Shown piece after piece: positions 1 through 8,289 of a stretch of 64,000 bases of DNA (position 1 is its first letter; each line of letters starts with the position of its first letter). The translations under genes and the position numbers were made by a program. The DNA comes from Paraburkholderia sartisoli. Its GTDB lineage: Bacteria > Pseudomonadota > Gammaproteobacteria > Burkholderiales > Burkholderiaceae. The notes under the pieces were generated by a model that ran no database searches, was not told the DNA's origin, and saw only the letters and a program-made list of their open reading frames with translations. The stretch spans positions 1,302,001 to 1,366,000 of the forward strand of contig NZ_FNRQ01000001.1 in the NCBI RefSeq assembly GCF_900107685.1. The letters are read 5' to 3'.

Positions 1-1075
1 ACACCGGCAGCATCGCACCGGTACGGATCAGGAGCAGCGACGGAATCGACAGCAGCAACAGGCCGATGCAGCCCGCGAGCATCACCGGCTTGCGGCCGAC
101 ACGGTCCGACAGACGGCCGGCATAGAGCGTCATCGGCATCATCAGCACCATCACGACCAGCACGAGAAAGAGACCGTGCGTTTCGTTGAAGTTGAGCGTC
201 GCGGACAGATAGCTCGGCAGATACGACAGCGCCATGTAGTCGGTCACGTTGAAAATCAGCACGAGGCCGACGCACAGCAGCAGCGGCTTCCAGTGCTGCG
301 CGAGCAGATCGCGCAGCGACTGCTTCGGCGCGGCCTTGTCCTCGGCTTCGCGCTGTTCGGCCTGTTTTTTGAACGCGGGCGTTTCTTCGAGCTTCAGCCG
401 GATGTACAGGCCCACGAGACCCAGCGGACCCGCGATCAGGAACGGCACACGCCAGCCCCACGAAAGCAGCGCGTCGTGCGAGAGCGCGGCGGTCAGCACG
501 GCCACCGTGCCCGCGCCGAGCACATAGCCGATCAGCGTGCCGAATTCGAGGAAGCTGCCCATGAAGCCGCGCTTGCGGTCGGTCGAGAACTCCGCGATGA
601 AGGTCGCCGCGCCGCCGTATTCGCCGCCGGTCGAGAAGCCCTGCACGAGACGCGCGACGAGCAGCAGCACCGGCGCGAAGATGCCGATTGATGTGTAGCT
701 CGGAATCAGGCCGATGGCGAACGTGCCGAGCGCCATCATGATCATCGTCATCGCGAGCACGCGCTGACGGCCGATGCGGTCACCCAGCGGGCCAAACACC
801 ATGCCGCCGATCGGGCGCACGAGGAACGCGGCCGCGAACGTGCCGAACGTGGCGATCAACTGCGCGGACGGGCTGCTCGATGGGAAGAACACCTTGCCGA
901 GCGTGACGGCGATGTAGCTGTACACGCCAAAGTCGAACCATTCCATCGCGTTGCCGAGCGCCATCGCGCCGACGGCACGCTTGAGAAGGGATTTGTCGAC
1001 GATCGTGATGTCGTCGAGGGTCAGGACGTTGTCTTTGTTGTGATGTCGCCAGAAGCCGTTGCTGGAAGCGGTCAA
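1..1075 (-). CDS. proP: ProP-like MFS transporter (partial, C-terminus off the left edge)
   Basis: Major facilitator superfamily permease of the metabolite:H+ symporter type, probably for proline, glycine betaine or an organic acid, acting in the inner membrane. About 358 residues are visible and the C-terminal part lies beyond the window. The family loop 2-3 signature PLGDRIGRQR, the GNAMEWFDFGVYSY segment near residues 33-46 and the GFSTGGEYGGA segment are typical of ProP/KgtP-like members, with several hydrophobic helices between them. I chose the TTG start at 1075 because TTGGAG lies eight bases upstream; the nearby ATG at about 1109 is in another frame. Family assignment is firm, but the substrate is inferred only from similarity. 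Confidence 0.85.
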   Translation of the reverse strand, partial: MTASSNGFWRHHNKDNVLTLDDITIVDKSLLKRAVGAMALGNAMEWFDFGVYSYIAVTLGKVFFPSSSPSAQLIATFGTFAAAFLVRPIGGMVFGPLGDRIGRQRVLAMTMIMMALGTFAIGLIPSYTSIGIFAPVLLLVARLVQGFSTGGEYGGAATFIAEFSTDRKRGFMGSFLEFGTLIGYVLGAGTVAVLTAALSHDALLSWGWRVPFLIAGPLGLVGLYIRLKLEETPAFKKQAEQREAEDKAAPKQSLRDLLAQHWKPLLLCVGLVLIFNVTDYMALSYLPSYLSATLNFNETHGLFLVLVVMVLMMPMTLYAGRLSDRVGRKPVMLAGCIGLLLLSIPSLLLIRTGAMLPV

Positions 1076-1148
1076 GGTTGATACTCCAATGACTGCGGCT
1101 GAAACGCATGAGCGATCCGCCACGGGTGCCGGGAAAGTGCAGTTTCGC

Positions 1149-1160
1149 GAAAACGTTTTC
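1149..1160. promoter_or_regulatory. 12-bp perfect palindrome GAAAACGTTTTC, possible LacI-family operator
   Basis: GAAAACGTTTTC is a perfect dyad with a central CG, the general form of LacI/GalR-family operators. It lies about 75 bases upstream of the TTG start of the ProP-like transporter, where a repressor could act. No cognate regulator gene is seen nearby. Assignment is by form only. Confidence 0.3.
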
Positions 1161-1723
1161 TCGCCGTGAGGCCAGGGGCCGCACGCGGACGAAAAAAAGA
1201 AACGTCCGTGCCTCGCGAGGAGGGTCGCGAAATTGCACTCGTTCGAGTTGCTGCTGACTGTTGCACCTGCGTGGCCGTGGAAGGGGGGCAGATGCATGAG
1301 GACGCTGAGGACAGGTTGCCCGCCCGCGCCACTGAAAGGCTTGAAACGAAAAAGGCCGGTGATTTACCGCGATTCCACAGGGAAAGCGCGATGCGACCGA
1401 CAAGCCTTCTTGTATAAAAACTATTCAACCCCGACCGGCTGGCCCCTGTTCAACACAGGTTGACCGGTTGCAAATTGAACGCGAATGAAGGTGGATTGCT
1501 GTTGAAACGAGGCACATAGTAGCACGATGACGGCGGATCGTGCAAACGCGCCGACCGGCCGGGGGCGCTCCGATCTTGCTCGATCCCATGCCTGGCGGGC
1601 GATCGGGCGAATCGGGCGGGTCTGAAAAAACGGCTTGAAAGCGGGGCGGTGAGCCGTGCGAGCGGGGGCGTTTTTGCGCGTGGCGAGGGTGAAAACCCGG
1701 CGCGAAAGTGTCGCGCTCCGGGC
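1161..1723. other. Intergenic region without a supported gene
   Basis: The gap between the transporter and yggX is about 700 bases. I see no open frame with a good ribosome binding site or recognisable protein. It contains a short inverted repeat, CCTGT-TCAAC-ACAGG (about 1445-1459), and an AT-rich patch near 1408-1425 that could hold the transporter promoter on the minus strand, but neither is strong. Confidence 0.4.
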
Positions 1724-1754
1724 AAAAAAAATCCGCGCAGACGCGCGGATTTTT
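1724..1754 (-). terminator. Rho-independent terminator of yggX
   Basis: Stem ATCCGCGC / GCGCGGAT with a four-base loop, flanked by A7 on the plus strand, which reads as a T7 tract on the minus strand. It begins 17 bases past the yggX stop. Confidence 0.85.
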
Positions 1755-1771
1755 CTCGAAGTCGGCGGCAA

Positions 1772-2047
1772 TCAACCTTGCGGCGGCGGCACGTAGCCCG
1801 CGGCCTGATCGGCGCCTTCGCCGAAGAAAAACTTCTCCGTCTGCTTCATCAGGTACTGACGGGCACGCGGATCGGCCATGTTCAGGCGGTTTTCGTTGAT
1901 CAGCATGGTCTGCTGCTTGAGCCACGCCTGCCACGCTTCCTTCGAGATGCCTTCATAGATGCGCTTGCCGAGTTCGCCCGGCAGCGGCGGAAAATCGAGG
2001 CCTTCGGCTTCCTTGCCGAGCTTCGCGCATTGAACCATACGAGCCAT
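1772..2047 (-). CDS. yggX: Oxidative damage protection protein / Fe(2+)-trafficking protein YggX
   Basis: Small cytosolic protein of 91 residues, the usual family length. It begins [21 protein letters not shown] and contains the [10 protein letters not shown] and [10 protein letters not shown] blocks typical of YggX. The conserved Cys7 is present. In enteric bacteria the family protects iron-sulfur clusters against oxidative damage and is proposed to traffic Fe(II); that role here is inferred from family. The gene is followed by a strong terminator and lies 55 bases downstream of argA on the same strand, so it may be co-transcribed with argA. In this window the other Fe-S genes lie far away at 49.8-56 kb. 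Confidence 0.95.
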   Translation of the reverse strand: MARMVQCAKLGKEAEGLDFPPLPGELGKRIYEGISKEAWQAWLKQQTMLINENRLNMADPRARQYLMKQTEKFFFGEGADQAAGYVPPPQG

Positions 2048-2102
2048 GCTGTGCTTCTCCTGTATCAGTGTGGGGCGGCAGTCGCGCTATATATAAGGCC
2101 GC

Positions 2103-3482
2103 TCAGAGCTGTTTCATCAGCACGAGCGACTTGCGCTGCCAGTTATAGAGACGGCGACGGTCTTCAGGCAGGTCGTCGACCGTGACCTTCACGAAGCCGC
2201 GCTTCAGGAACCAGTGTTCGGTGCGGGTCGTCAGCACGAAAATGCGCGTCAGGCCGCGTGCGCGGGCGCGCTGTTCGATGCGTTTCAGCAGACGTTCGCC
2301 GTCGCCCGAACCTTGCGCTTCCGGCGACACGGTCAGGCACGCCATTTCGCCGATGCGCTCCTGCGGATACGGGTACAGCGCCGCGCAGCCGAAGAGCACG
2401 CCATCGTGCTCGATCACCGAGAAATGGTCGATGTCGCGTTCGATCTGGTGGCGGCCGCGCCGCACCAGCGTGCCGTCCGACTCGAGCGGCTCGATCAGCG
2501 TCAGGATGCCGCCGACGTCGTCCGGCGTCGCTTCGCGCAGGCTTTCGAGGTTCTCGTACGAGATCATCGTGCCGACGCCATCGTGCAGGAACAGTTCGAG
2601 CAGCAGGCTGCCGTCGAGCGCGTAGGGCACGATGTGCGCCCGCGCGACGCCGCCGCGGCACGCGCGGATCGAATGCTTCAGGTAGAACGCCTCGTCGCCC
2701 TGCAGCTCGCCGCTTTCGTGCAGCTTGTAGGCGTCGTCGAGCGAGAGTTCGCGGATGAGCGCGCCTTCTTCGTCCATCAGGCCGGCGGTTTCGGTCAGGA
2801 ACACGATCTTGTCGGCGCGCAGCGCGATCGCCGCGGCCGACGCCACGTCTTCCATGTTCAGGTTGAACGCCTCGCCGGTGGGCGAGAAGCCGAGCGGCGA
2901 GAGCAGCACGAGCTTGCGGCTCGCGAGCGAATGACGGATCGAATCCGCGTCGATCTTGCGCACCACGCCCGTGTGCGCGAAATCGACGCCGTCCAGAATG
3001 CCGACCGGCCGCGCCGTCACGAAGTTGCCCGACACGACGCTGATGTGCGCATGTGCCATCGGCGTGTTCGGCAGGCCCTGGCTGATCGCCGCCTCGATGT
3101 CGAGACGCACTTCGCCGGCGGCTTCCTTCGCGGATTCGAGCGCGCGGGCGTCGGTGATGCGCATGCCGTGCGAAAACTCCGACTCCACGCCGTGCAGGCT
3201 CATCTGCTCTTCGACCTGCGGTCGCGAGCCGTGGACGAGCACGATCTGGATGCCCATCGCCTGCAGCAGCGCGATGTCGGACACGAGCGCGTTCAGCAGA
3301 CCCTGATGCACCACCTCGCCGCCGAACCCAACGACGAACGTCTTGTTGCGGAACGCGTGAATGTACGGCGCGACCGAGCGCATCCAGTCGACGAACTGCG
3401 CATGGTGGGTGGAGTCTTCCGCCGTGCCGGACGAGGCCGGAACGCTCGCGGGCGTGGGGACGAGGTCGGTTTGGGAATTCAT
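2103..3482 (-). CDS. argA: Amino-acid N-acetyltransferase (N-acetylglutamate synthase)
   Basis: Catalyses acetyl-CoA + L-glutamate to N-acetylglutamate, the first step of arginine biosynthesis. From the start at 3482 the protein is 459 residues. The N-terminal two thirds is an amino-acid-kinase fold (VVGFGGEVVHQG near residue 48, VLVHGSRPQVEEQ near 80), and the C-terminal 150 residues are a GNAT acetyltransferase with the LTVSPEAQGSGDGERLL acetyl-CoA loop. This two-domain form is classical ArgA. The ATG at 3482 was preferred over upstream in-frame ATGs at 3506 and 3530 because those would overlap hrpA. There is no room for a leader between argA and hrpA (see the promoter entry). The family is usually inhibited by arginine through the kinase-like domain. 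Confidence 0.93.
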   Translation of the reverse strand: MNSQTDLVPTPASVPASSGTAEDSTHHAQFVDWMRSVAPYIHAFRNKTFVVGFGGEVVHQGLLNALVSDIALLQAMGIQIVLVHGSRPQVEEQMSLHGVESEFSHGMRITDARALESAKEAAGEVRLDIEAAISQGLPNTPMAHAHISVVSGNFVTARPVGILDGVDFAHTGVVRKIDADSIRHSLASRKLVLLSPLGFSPTGEAFNLNMEDVASAAAIALRADKIVFLTETAGLMDEEGALIRELSLDDAYKLHESGELQGDEAFYLKHSIRACRGGVARAHIVPYALDGSLLLELFLHDGVGTMISYENLESLREATPDDVGGILTLIEPLESDGTLVRRGRHQIERDIDHFSVIEHDGVLFGCAALYPYPQERIGEMACLTVSPEAQGSGDGERLLKRIEQRARARGLTRIFVLTTRTEHWFLKRGFVKVTVDDLPEDRRRLYNWQRKSLVLMKQL

Positions 3483-3488
3483 GCCGGG

Positions 3489-3496
3489 ATTATAAT
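3489..3496. promoter_or_regulatory. Overlapping divergent -10 boxes between argA and hrpA
   Basis: ATTATAAT contains TATAAT on both strands: plus 3491-3496, minus 3494-3489. The gap between the argA ATG (3482) and the hrpA ATG (3505) is only 22 bases. Transcription starting about 7 bases after each -10 box would begin at or within a few bases of each start codon, which predicts leaderless or nearly leaderless mRNAs. No convincing -35 hexamers are seen. Confidence 0.5.
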
Positions 3497-3504
3497 GCGC
3501 CCCC

Positions 3505-6500
3505 ATGTCGAACGTACCCAAAAGTCCCACTGCGGCGAATGCGAATCACACGCCCGAGGGCGGGCGAGACGAGCCGGCACAGACACGCGAGGATCGCGCG
3601 GGCGCACAGCAGGCGCCGCGCAACCCCGCGGACGATACGCAGAAGGTGTCACAAACCGGCGCCGCCCCGGCGACGCGAGACGCGCGCGCCGGCAGCCAGA
3701 AACCGGCAGCGCAAAGAGATCAGACCCGCGGGACGGACGCGCTGGCGTTGCTGCGCGACGAGCTTTTGCGGCACAAGCCGCCGCCCGGGCCGCCACAAAA
3801 GAAGCCGCCGAAGCCGCCGAAGCCGCTGGTTACCGCGCCGTCACGCTCGTCTGGAGCGGAGCAGCCGGGCGCGGCCCAGTCCCCGAAAAAACCTTCGTCC
3901 GGCGAGCCGGGTGATGCGCGCGCGCAACGCTCGCAGGCGCCGGATGCCGCGCGAACTTCGACGCCATCGCCGCCATCGCCACCATCGCCGGACTTGCAGC
4001 GAAACCCGCGGCCACAGCGCCGTGACGGAAAGCCGCGCGAAGCCGGACAGCCGGGCAGTGCGATGCCGCCGCGCAAGGACGCGCAGCATCCGCGCAACGA
4101 GGTCCAGCCGCGAAACCCGGCGCAGCGGCGTAACGACGGCGAGCCGCCCAGGTCCGGCCAGCGGCGCCATGAAGAACAGCCGCGGCACGCACAGCCGCCG
4201 CAAGACGACACCGCCGCCCCGCGCGAAAAGAAACCGCCGCGTGCCGCGCGTGTCGTGACGCCGAATCCGGTTCCGCCCGTCACGTTCCCCGAAGCGTTGC
4301 CTGTCTCGGGCCGGCGCGCCGAGATTGCCCGCGCGATCTCGGAGAATCAGGTCGTGATCGTGAGCGGCGAAACCGGCTCCGGCAAGACCACGCAATTGCC
4401 GAAAATCTGTCTGTCGCTCGGGCGCGGGATCGGCGCGGGCGGCGCGGGTCTGATCGGCCACACGCAGCCGCGCCGGATCGCGGCATCGGCGACGGGTCGG
4501 CGCATCGCCGAGGAACTCGGTACGCCGTTCGGCGAAGTGGTCGGCTACAAGGTGCGCTTCACGGACAATCTCGCGCCCGGTGCGTCGGTGAAACTGATGA
4601 CGGACGGCATCCTGCTCGCCGAAACGCAGACCGATCCGCTCCTCAAGGCCTACGACACGATCATCATCGACGAGGCGCACGAGCGCAGCCTGAACATCGA
4701 CTTCCTGCTCGGCTACCTGCGAGAAATCCTGCCGAAGCGTCCCGATCTGAAAGTGATCGTGACGTCGGCGACGATCGATGCCGACCGCTTCGCGCGCCAT
4801 TTCGGCAGCGACGAAAAACCCGCGCCGGTGATCGAGGTCAGCGGGCGTCTATATCCGGTCGAAGTGCGCTACCGGCCTGTCGTCGAGGACAGCCCGGCCG
4901 TGAAATCGGCGGAGGGCACGTCGTCCGGGCGCGAGCGCGCGGACCGTCCGGAGCGCCAGAAATCGCAGCGCGATGCCGACCGCGACCTGATGGAAGCGAT
5001 CGTCGACGCCGTCGACGAACTCTGCCGCGAAGGCCCTGGCGACGTGCTCGTGTTCCTGCCCGGCGAGCGCGAAATCCGCGACGCCGCCGAGGCGCTGCGC
5101 AAGCACCATCCGCCGCACACCGAAATCCTGCCGCTCTTCGCGCGTCTTTCGGCGGCTGAGCAGGAGCGCGTGTTCAAGGCGTCGAACGCACGCCGGATCG
5201 TGCTCGCGACGAACGTCGCCGAAACGTCGCTGACTGTGCCCGGCATCCGCTACGTGGTCGACTCGGGGCTCGCGCGCGTGAAGCGCTACTCGTATCGCAA
5301 CAAGGTCGAACAGTTGCAGATCGAGTCGATTTCGCAGGCCGCGGCGAACCAGCGCGCCGGACGTTGCGGCCGCGTCGCCGACGGCGTCTGCATCCGTCTC
5401 TACGAAGAAAGCGACTACCAGGGCCGCGTGCGGTTCACCGATCCGGAGATCCTGCGCTCGTCGCTCGCGTCGGTGATCTTGCGGATGAAGTCGCTGCATC
5501 TGACCGAGATCGAAACGTTTCCGTTTATCGAGCCCCCGCCGGGGCGCGCGATCGCCGACGGCTACCAGCTGCTGAACGAGCTTGGCGCCGTCGACGACGA
5601 CAACGCGCTGACGCCGCTCGGCCGCGAGCTCGCGCGCCTGCCGCTCGATCCGCGCGTCGGCCGGATGATTCTCGCCGCGCGCGACCAGCAGGCGCTGCGC
5701 GAGGTGCTGATCATCGCGAGCGCGCTGTCCGTGCAGGATCCGCGCGACCGGCCGGTCGAGGCGCAGGAACAGGCTGATCAGGCGCATCGCCGCTTCGCCG
5801 ACGATCGTTCCGAGTTCCTTCAGTGGCTGAAGATCTGGACGTGGTTCGAGGACGCGGTCGCGCACAAGAAGTCGAACAAACAGCTGGTCGACGCGTGCCG
5901 CGCGAATTTCCTGTCGCACCTGCGGCTGCGGGAATGGCGCGACGTGCATTCGCAGTTGCTGACGGTGGTGCGCGAACACGGCTGGCGGCTCAACGAAAGC
6001 GAAGCGACGTTCGAGCAGATCCATCTGGCGTTGCTCACGGGTCTTCTCGGCAACATCGGCCTCAAGGCCGACGACGAGCCGTACTACCTCGGCGCACGCG
6101 GCATCAAGTTTTACCTGTGGCCAGGCTCGGCGCTCGTGAAGAAGGCGGGCCGCTGGGTCATCGCAGCGGAGCTGGTCGAGACGAGCCGCCTGTACGCCCG
6201 CTGTATCGCGAAAGTCGAGCCGGAGTGGATCGAGCAGATCGGCGCGCATCTGCTGAAAAAGTCGCTGTCCGAGCCGCATTGGGAAAAGCGCGCGGCGCAG
6301 GTGTCGGCGTTCGAGCGCGCGGTGCTGTACGGTCTGCCGGTCTACCACCGGCGGCGCGTGAGTTTCGGCAGGCAGGACCCGACGCGTGCGCGCGAGCTGT
6401 TTATTCGCGGCGCGCTGGTCGAGGGAGAGTTCGACACAAAGCTCGCGTTTTTTTCGCATAACCGCAAGTTGCTCGCCGACATCGAGCAGCTGGAACACAA

Positions 6501-8217
6501 GTCGCGCCGCCAGGATGTGCTCGTCGACGATGAGCTGATCTTCGGCTTTTACGACAAGGCGATTCCGGAAGGCATTTATACGGGTGCGTCGTTCGAGCGC
6601 TGGTACAAGGACGAAGTCAAAAAGAGCGACCGGCCCGAGGACAAGCTGCGTCTGCTGTATCTGTCGCGCGACGATCTGATGCGGCACGAAGCGGCAGGCG
6701 TCACGACCGATCTGTTCCCGAAGCGCATGACGATGTCGGGCGTCGAGATGGCGCTCACGTATCACTTCGAGCCGGGTTCGCCGCGCGACGGCGTGACAGC
6801 GGCCGTTCCGCTCTATGCGTTGAACCAGGTCGACGCGCGTCGCTGCGAATGGCTCGTGCCCGGCATGCTGAAGGAAAAGGTGCAACTGCTCCTGAAGTCG
6901 CTGCTGCAAAAACTGCGTCGCCACTGCGTGCCGCTGCCGGAGTTCGCGGCGGGGTTTGTCCAGCGCACGGGTGGCCCGCGTTTCGGCGCGGGCGGCCTGC
7001 TGGAGGCGCTGATCGCCGATGTGCGCGAGCAGACCCAGGTCGCGATGAAGCAGTCGGACTTCAAGCTCGAGACGCTGCCGGCGCATCTGTTCATGAACTT
7101 CAAGGTCATCGACGAGCACGGCCGGCAACTTGCGATGGGTCGCAACCTTGCGCAACTGCGTGCTGAACTCGGCGGTCAGGCGCAGCAGCATTTCCAGAAG
7201 ATCGCAGCGGGTGCCGCGCTCGGCGGCGCACCGGGCCTGCCGGGACACGTTTCCGGCAACGCAGCACCGCGCGATACGGCAGCGGTGCCGTCTTCCGCGA
7301 AAGCCGGCGCGCGCGGCGGAAACACGCCGGAGATGACGACACCGGGCAGCAATACGGTGACCGCGTTGTACGAAAACCTCACGACGTGGAATTTCGGCAA
7401 GCTTCCCGAGTTGCTCGAAATCCGCCGGGGCGGGCAGACCTTGTTCGGTTACCCGGCGCTCGTGGACCGCACGACGCACTGCGACGTCGAAGTGTTCGAT
7501 TCGCCCGAAGAAGCGGCACGGATTCATCGTGCGGGCCTGCGACGTCTCTTTGCGTTGCAACTGCGCGAACCGATCAAATATCTGGAAAAGAACCTGCCCG
7601 GCATTCGCGAAATGTCGATGCAGTTCATGCCGCGCGGCACACAGGAAGAACTGCGCGACCAGCTGGTCGACATGGCGCTCGATCGCGCCTGCCTGCAGGA
7701 CCCGCTCCCCGATGACGACCTCACGTTCCACACGCGACGCGACGAAGGCCGCGGCCGTCTGACGCTGCTCGCCCAGGAAATCGCGCGGCTTGCCGGGCAG
7801 ATACTGGCCGAATATGCCGCGGTGACCAAAAAGCTCGTGCAGGCGAAATCATTCACGTCAGCGCATGCGGACATGCAGAACCAGCTGGACGCGCTGATCG
7901 GCAAACGCTTTGTCGTCGATACGCCTTATGTGCAACTGGCGCATTTTCCGCGATACCTGAAGGGGATCGCGTTGCGTATCGACAAGCTGAAAGCCGACCC
8001 GGCCCGCGACGCGCGTCAGTTCGCCGAATTCCAGCCGCTGCTGCAACACTATCAGCGCGCGATCGCGCAACGCGGCGGCGTGATGGATTCGCGGCTGACA
8101 GAGTTCCGCTGGTTGCTCGAGGAACTGCGGATTTCGCTCTTCGCGCAGGAACTGCGAACGCCGATGCCCGTCTCCGTGAAGCGTCTTCACAAGGTTTGGG
8201 AATCGATGCAGCGGTGA
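3505..8217 (+). CDS. hrpA: ATP-dependent RNA helicase HrpA (DEAH box)
   Basis: Large DEAH-box RNA helicase of 1570 residues. Residues 1 to about 265 are a Pro/Arg/Gln-rich, low-complexity, probably disordered extension. The helicase core follows: Walker A GETGSGKTT at about 288-296, DEAH at 389-392, SAT (TSATID) shortly after, and the motif VI region QRAGRCGRV. Downstream come the HA2 and OB-fold domains and the long C-terminal HrpA domain (DUF3418). E. coli HrpA has about 1300 residues, so the extra length is largely the N-terminal tail. HrpA rescues stalled ribosomes in E. coli; the role here is inferred. No Shine-Dalgarno precedes the ATG at 3505, and a start further downstream within the tail cannot be excluded. 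Confidence 0.93.
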   Translation: MSNVPKSPTAANANHTPEGGRDEPAQTREDRAGAQQAPRNPADDTQKVSQTGAAPATRDARAGSQKPAAQRDQTRGTDALALLRDELLRHKPPPGPPQKKPPKPPKPLVTAPSRSSGAEQPGAAQSPKKPSSGEPGDARAQRSQAPDAARTSTPSPPSPPSPDLQRNPRPQRRDGKPREAGQPGSAMPPRKDAQHPRNEVQPRNPAQRRNDGEPPRSGQRRHEEQPRHAQPPQDDTAAPREKKPPRAARVVTPNPVPPVTFPEALPVSGRRAEIARAISENQVVIVSGETGSGKTTQLPKICLSLGRGIGAGGAGLIGHTQPRRIAASATGRRIAEELGTPFGEVVGYKVRFTDNLAPGASVKLMTDGILLAETQTDPLLKAYDTIIIDEAHERSLNIDFLLGYLREILPKRPDLKVIVTSATIDADRFARHFGSDEKPAPVIEVSGRLYPVEVRYRPVVEDSPAVKSAEGTSSGRERADRPERQKSQRDADRDLMEAIVDAVDELCREGPGDVLVFLPGEREIRDAAEALRKHHPPHTEILPLFARLSAAEQERVFKASNARRIVLATNVAETSLTVPGIRYVVDSGLARVKRYSYRNKVEQLQIESISQAAANQRAGRCGRVADGVCIRLYEESDYQGRVRFTDPEILRSSLASVILRMKSLHLTEIETFPFIEPPPGRAIADGYQLLNELGAVDDDNALTPLGRELARLPLDPRVGRMILAARDQQALREVLIIASALSVQDPRDRPVEAQEQADQAHRRFADDRSEFLQWLKIWTWFEDAVAHKKSNKQLVDACRANFLSHLRLREWRDVHSQLLTVVREHGWRLNESEATFEQIHLALLTGLLGNIGLKADDEPYYLGARGIKFYLWPGSALVKKAGRWVIAAELVETSRLYARCIAKVEPEWIEQIGAHLLKKSLSEPHWEKRAAQVSAFERAVLYGLPVYHRRRVSFGRQDPTRARELFIRGALVEGEFDTKLAFFSHNRKLLADIEQLEHKSRRQDVLVDDELIFGFYDKAIPEGIYTGASFERWYKDEVKKSDRPEDKLRLLYLSRDDLMRHEAAGVTTDLFPKRMTMSGVEMALTYHFEPGSPRDGVTAAVPLYALNQVDARRCEWLVPGMLKEKVQLLLKSLLQKLRRHCVPLPEFAAGFVQRTGGPRFGAGGLLEALIADVREQTQVAMKQSDFKLETLPAHLFMNFKVIDEHGRQLAMGRNLAQLRAELGGQAQQHFQKIAAGAALGGAPGLPGHVSGNAAPRDTAAVPSSAKAGARGGNTPEMTTPGSNTVTALYENLTTWNFGKLPELLEIRRGGQTLFGYPALVDRTTHCDVEVFDSPEEAARIHRAGLRRLFALQLREPIKYLEKNLPGIREMSMQFMPRGTQEELRDQLVDMALDRACLQDPLPDDDLTFHTRRDEGRGRLTLLAQEIARLAGQILAEYAAVTKKLVQAKSFTSAHADMQNQLDALIGKRFVVDTPYVQLAHFPRYLKGIALRIDKLKADPARDARQFAEFQPLLQHYQRAIAQRGGVMDSRLTEFRWLLEELRISLFAQELRTPMPVSVKRLHKVWESMQR

Positions 8218-8239
8218 GCCGGGTCAGGCAAGGAGAACG

Positions 8240-8273
8240 CGCGTGTGCGGCGGCCGGTTGCGCGGCACACGCG
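8240..8273. terminator. GC-rich hairpin between convergent hrpA and the autotransporter gene
   Basis: Arms CGCGTGTGC / GCACACGCG enclose a 16-base loop, in the 72-base gap between two convergent genes. There is no T-tract, so it may act as a barrier or RNA-end protector rather than a classical intrinsic terminator. Confidence 0.4.
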
Positions 8274-8289
8274 TGATGCGCGTGACGTG

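Noticed and set aside
4849..7731. 960-codon open frame antisense to hrpA
   Set aside because: Arg/His/Ala-rich shadow frame caused by high GC; the plus-strand frame encodes an unmistakable DEAH helicase.
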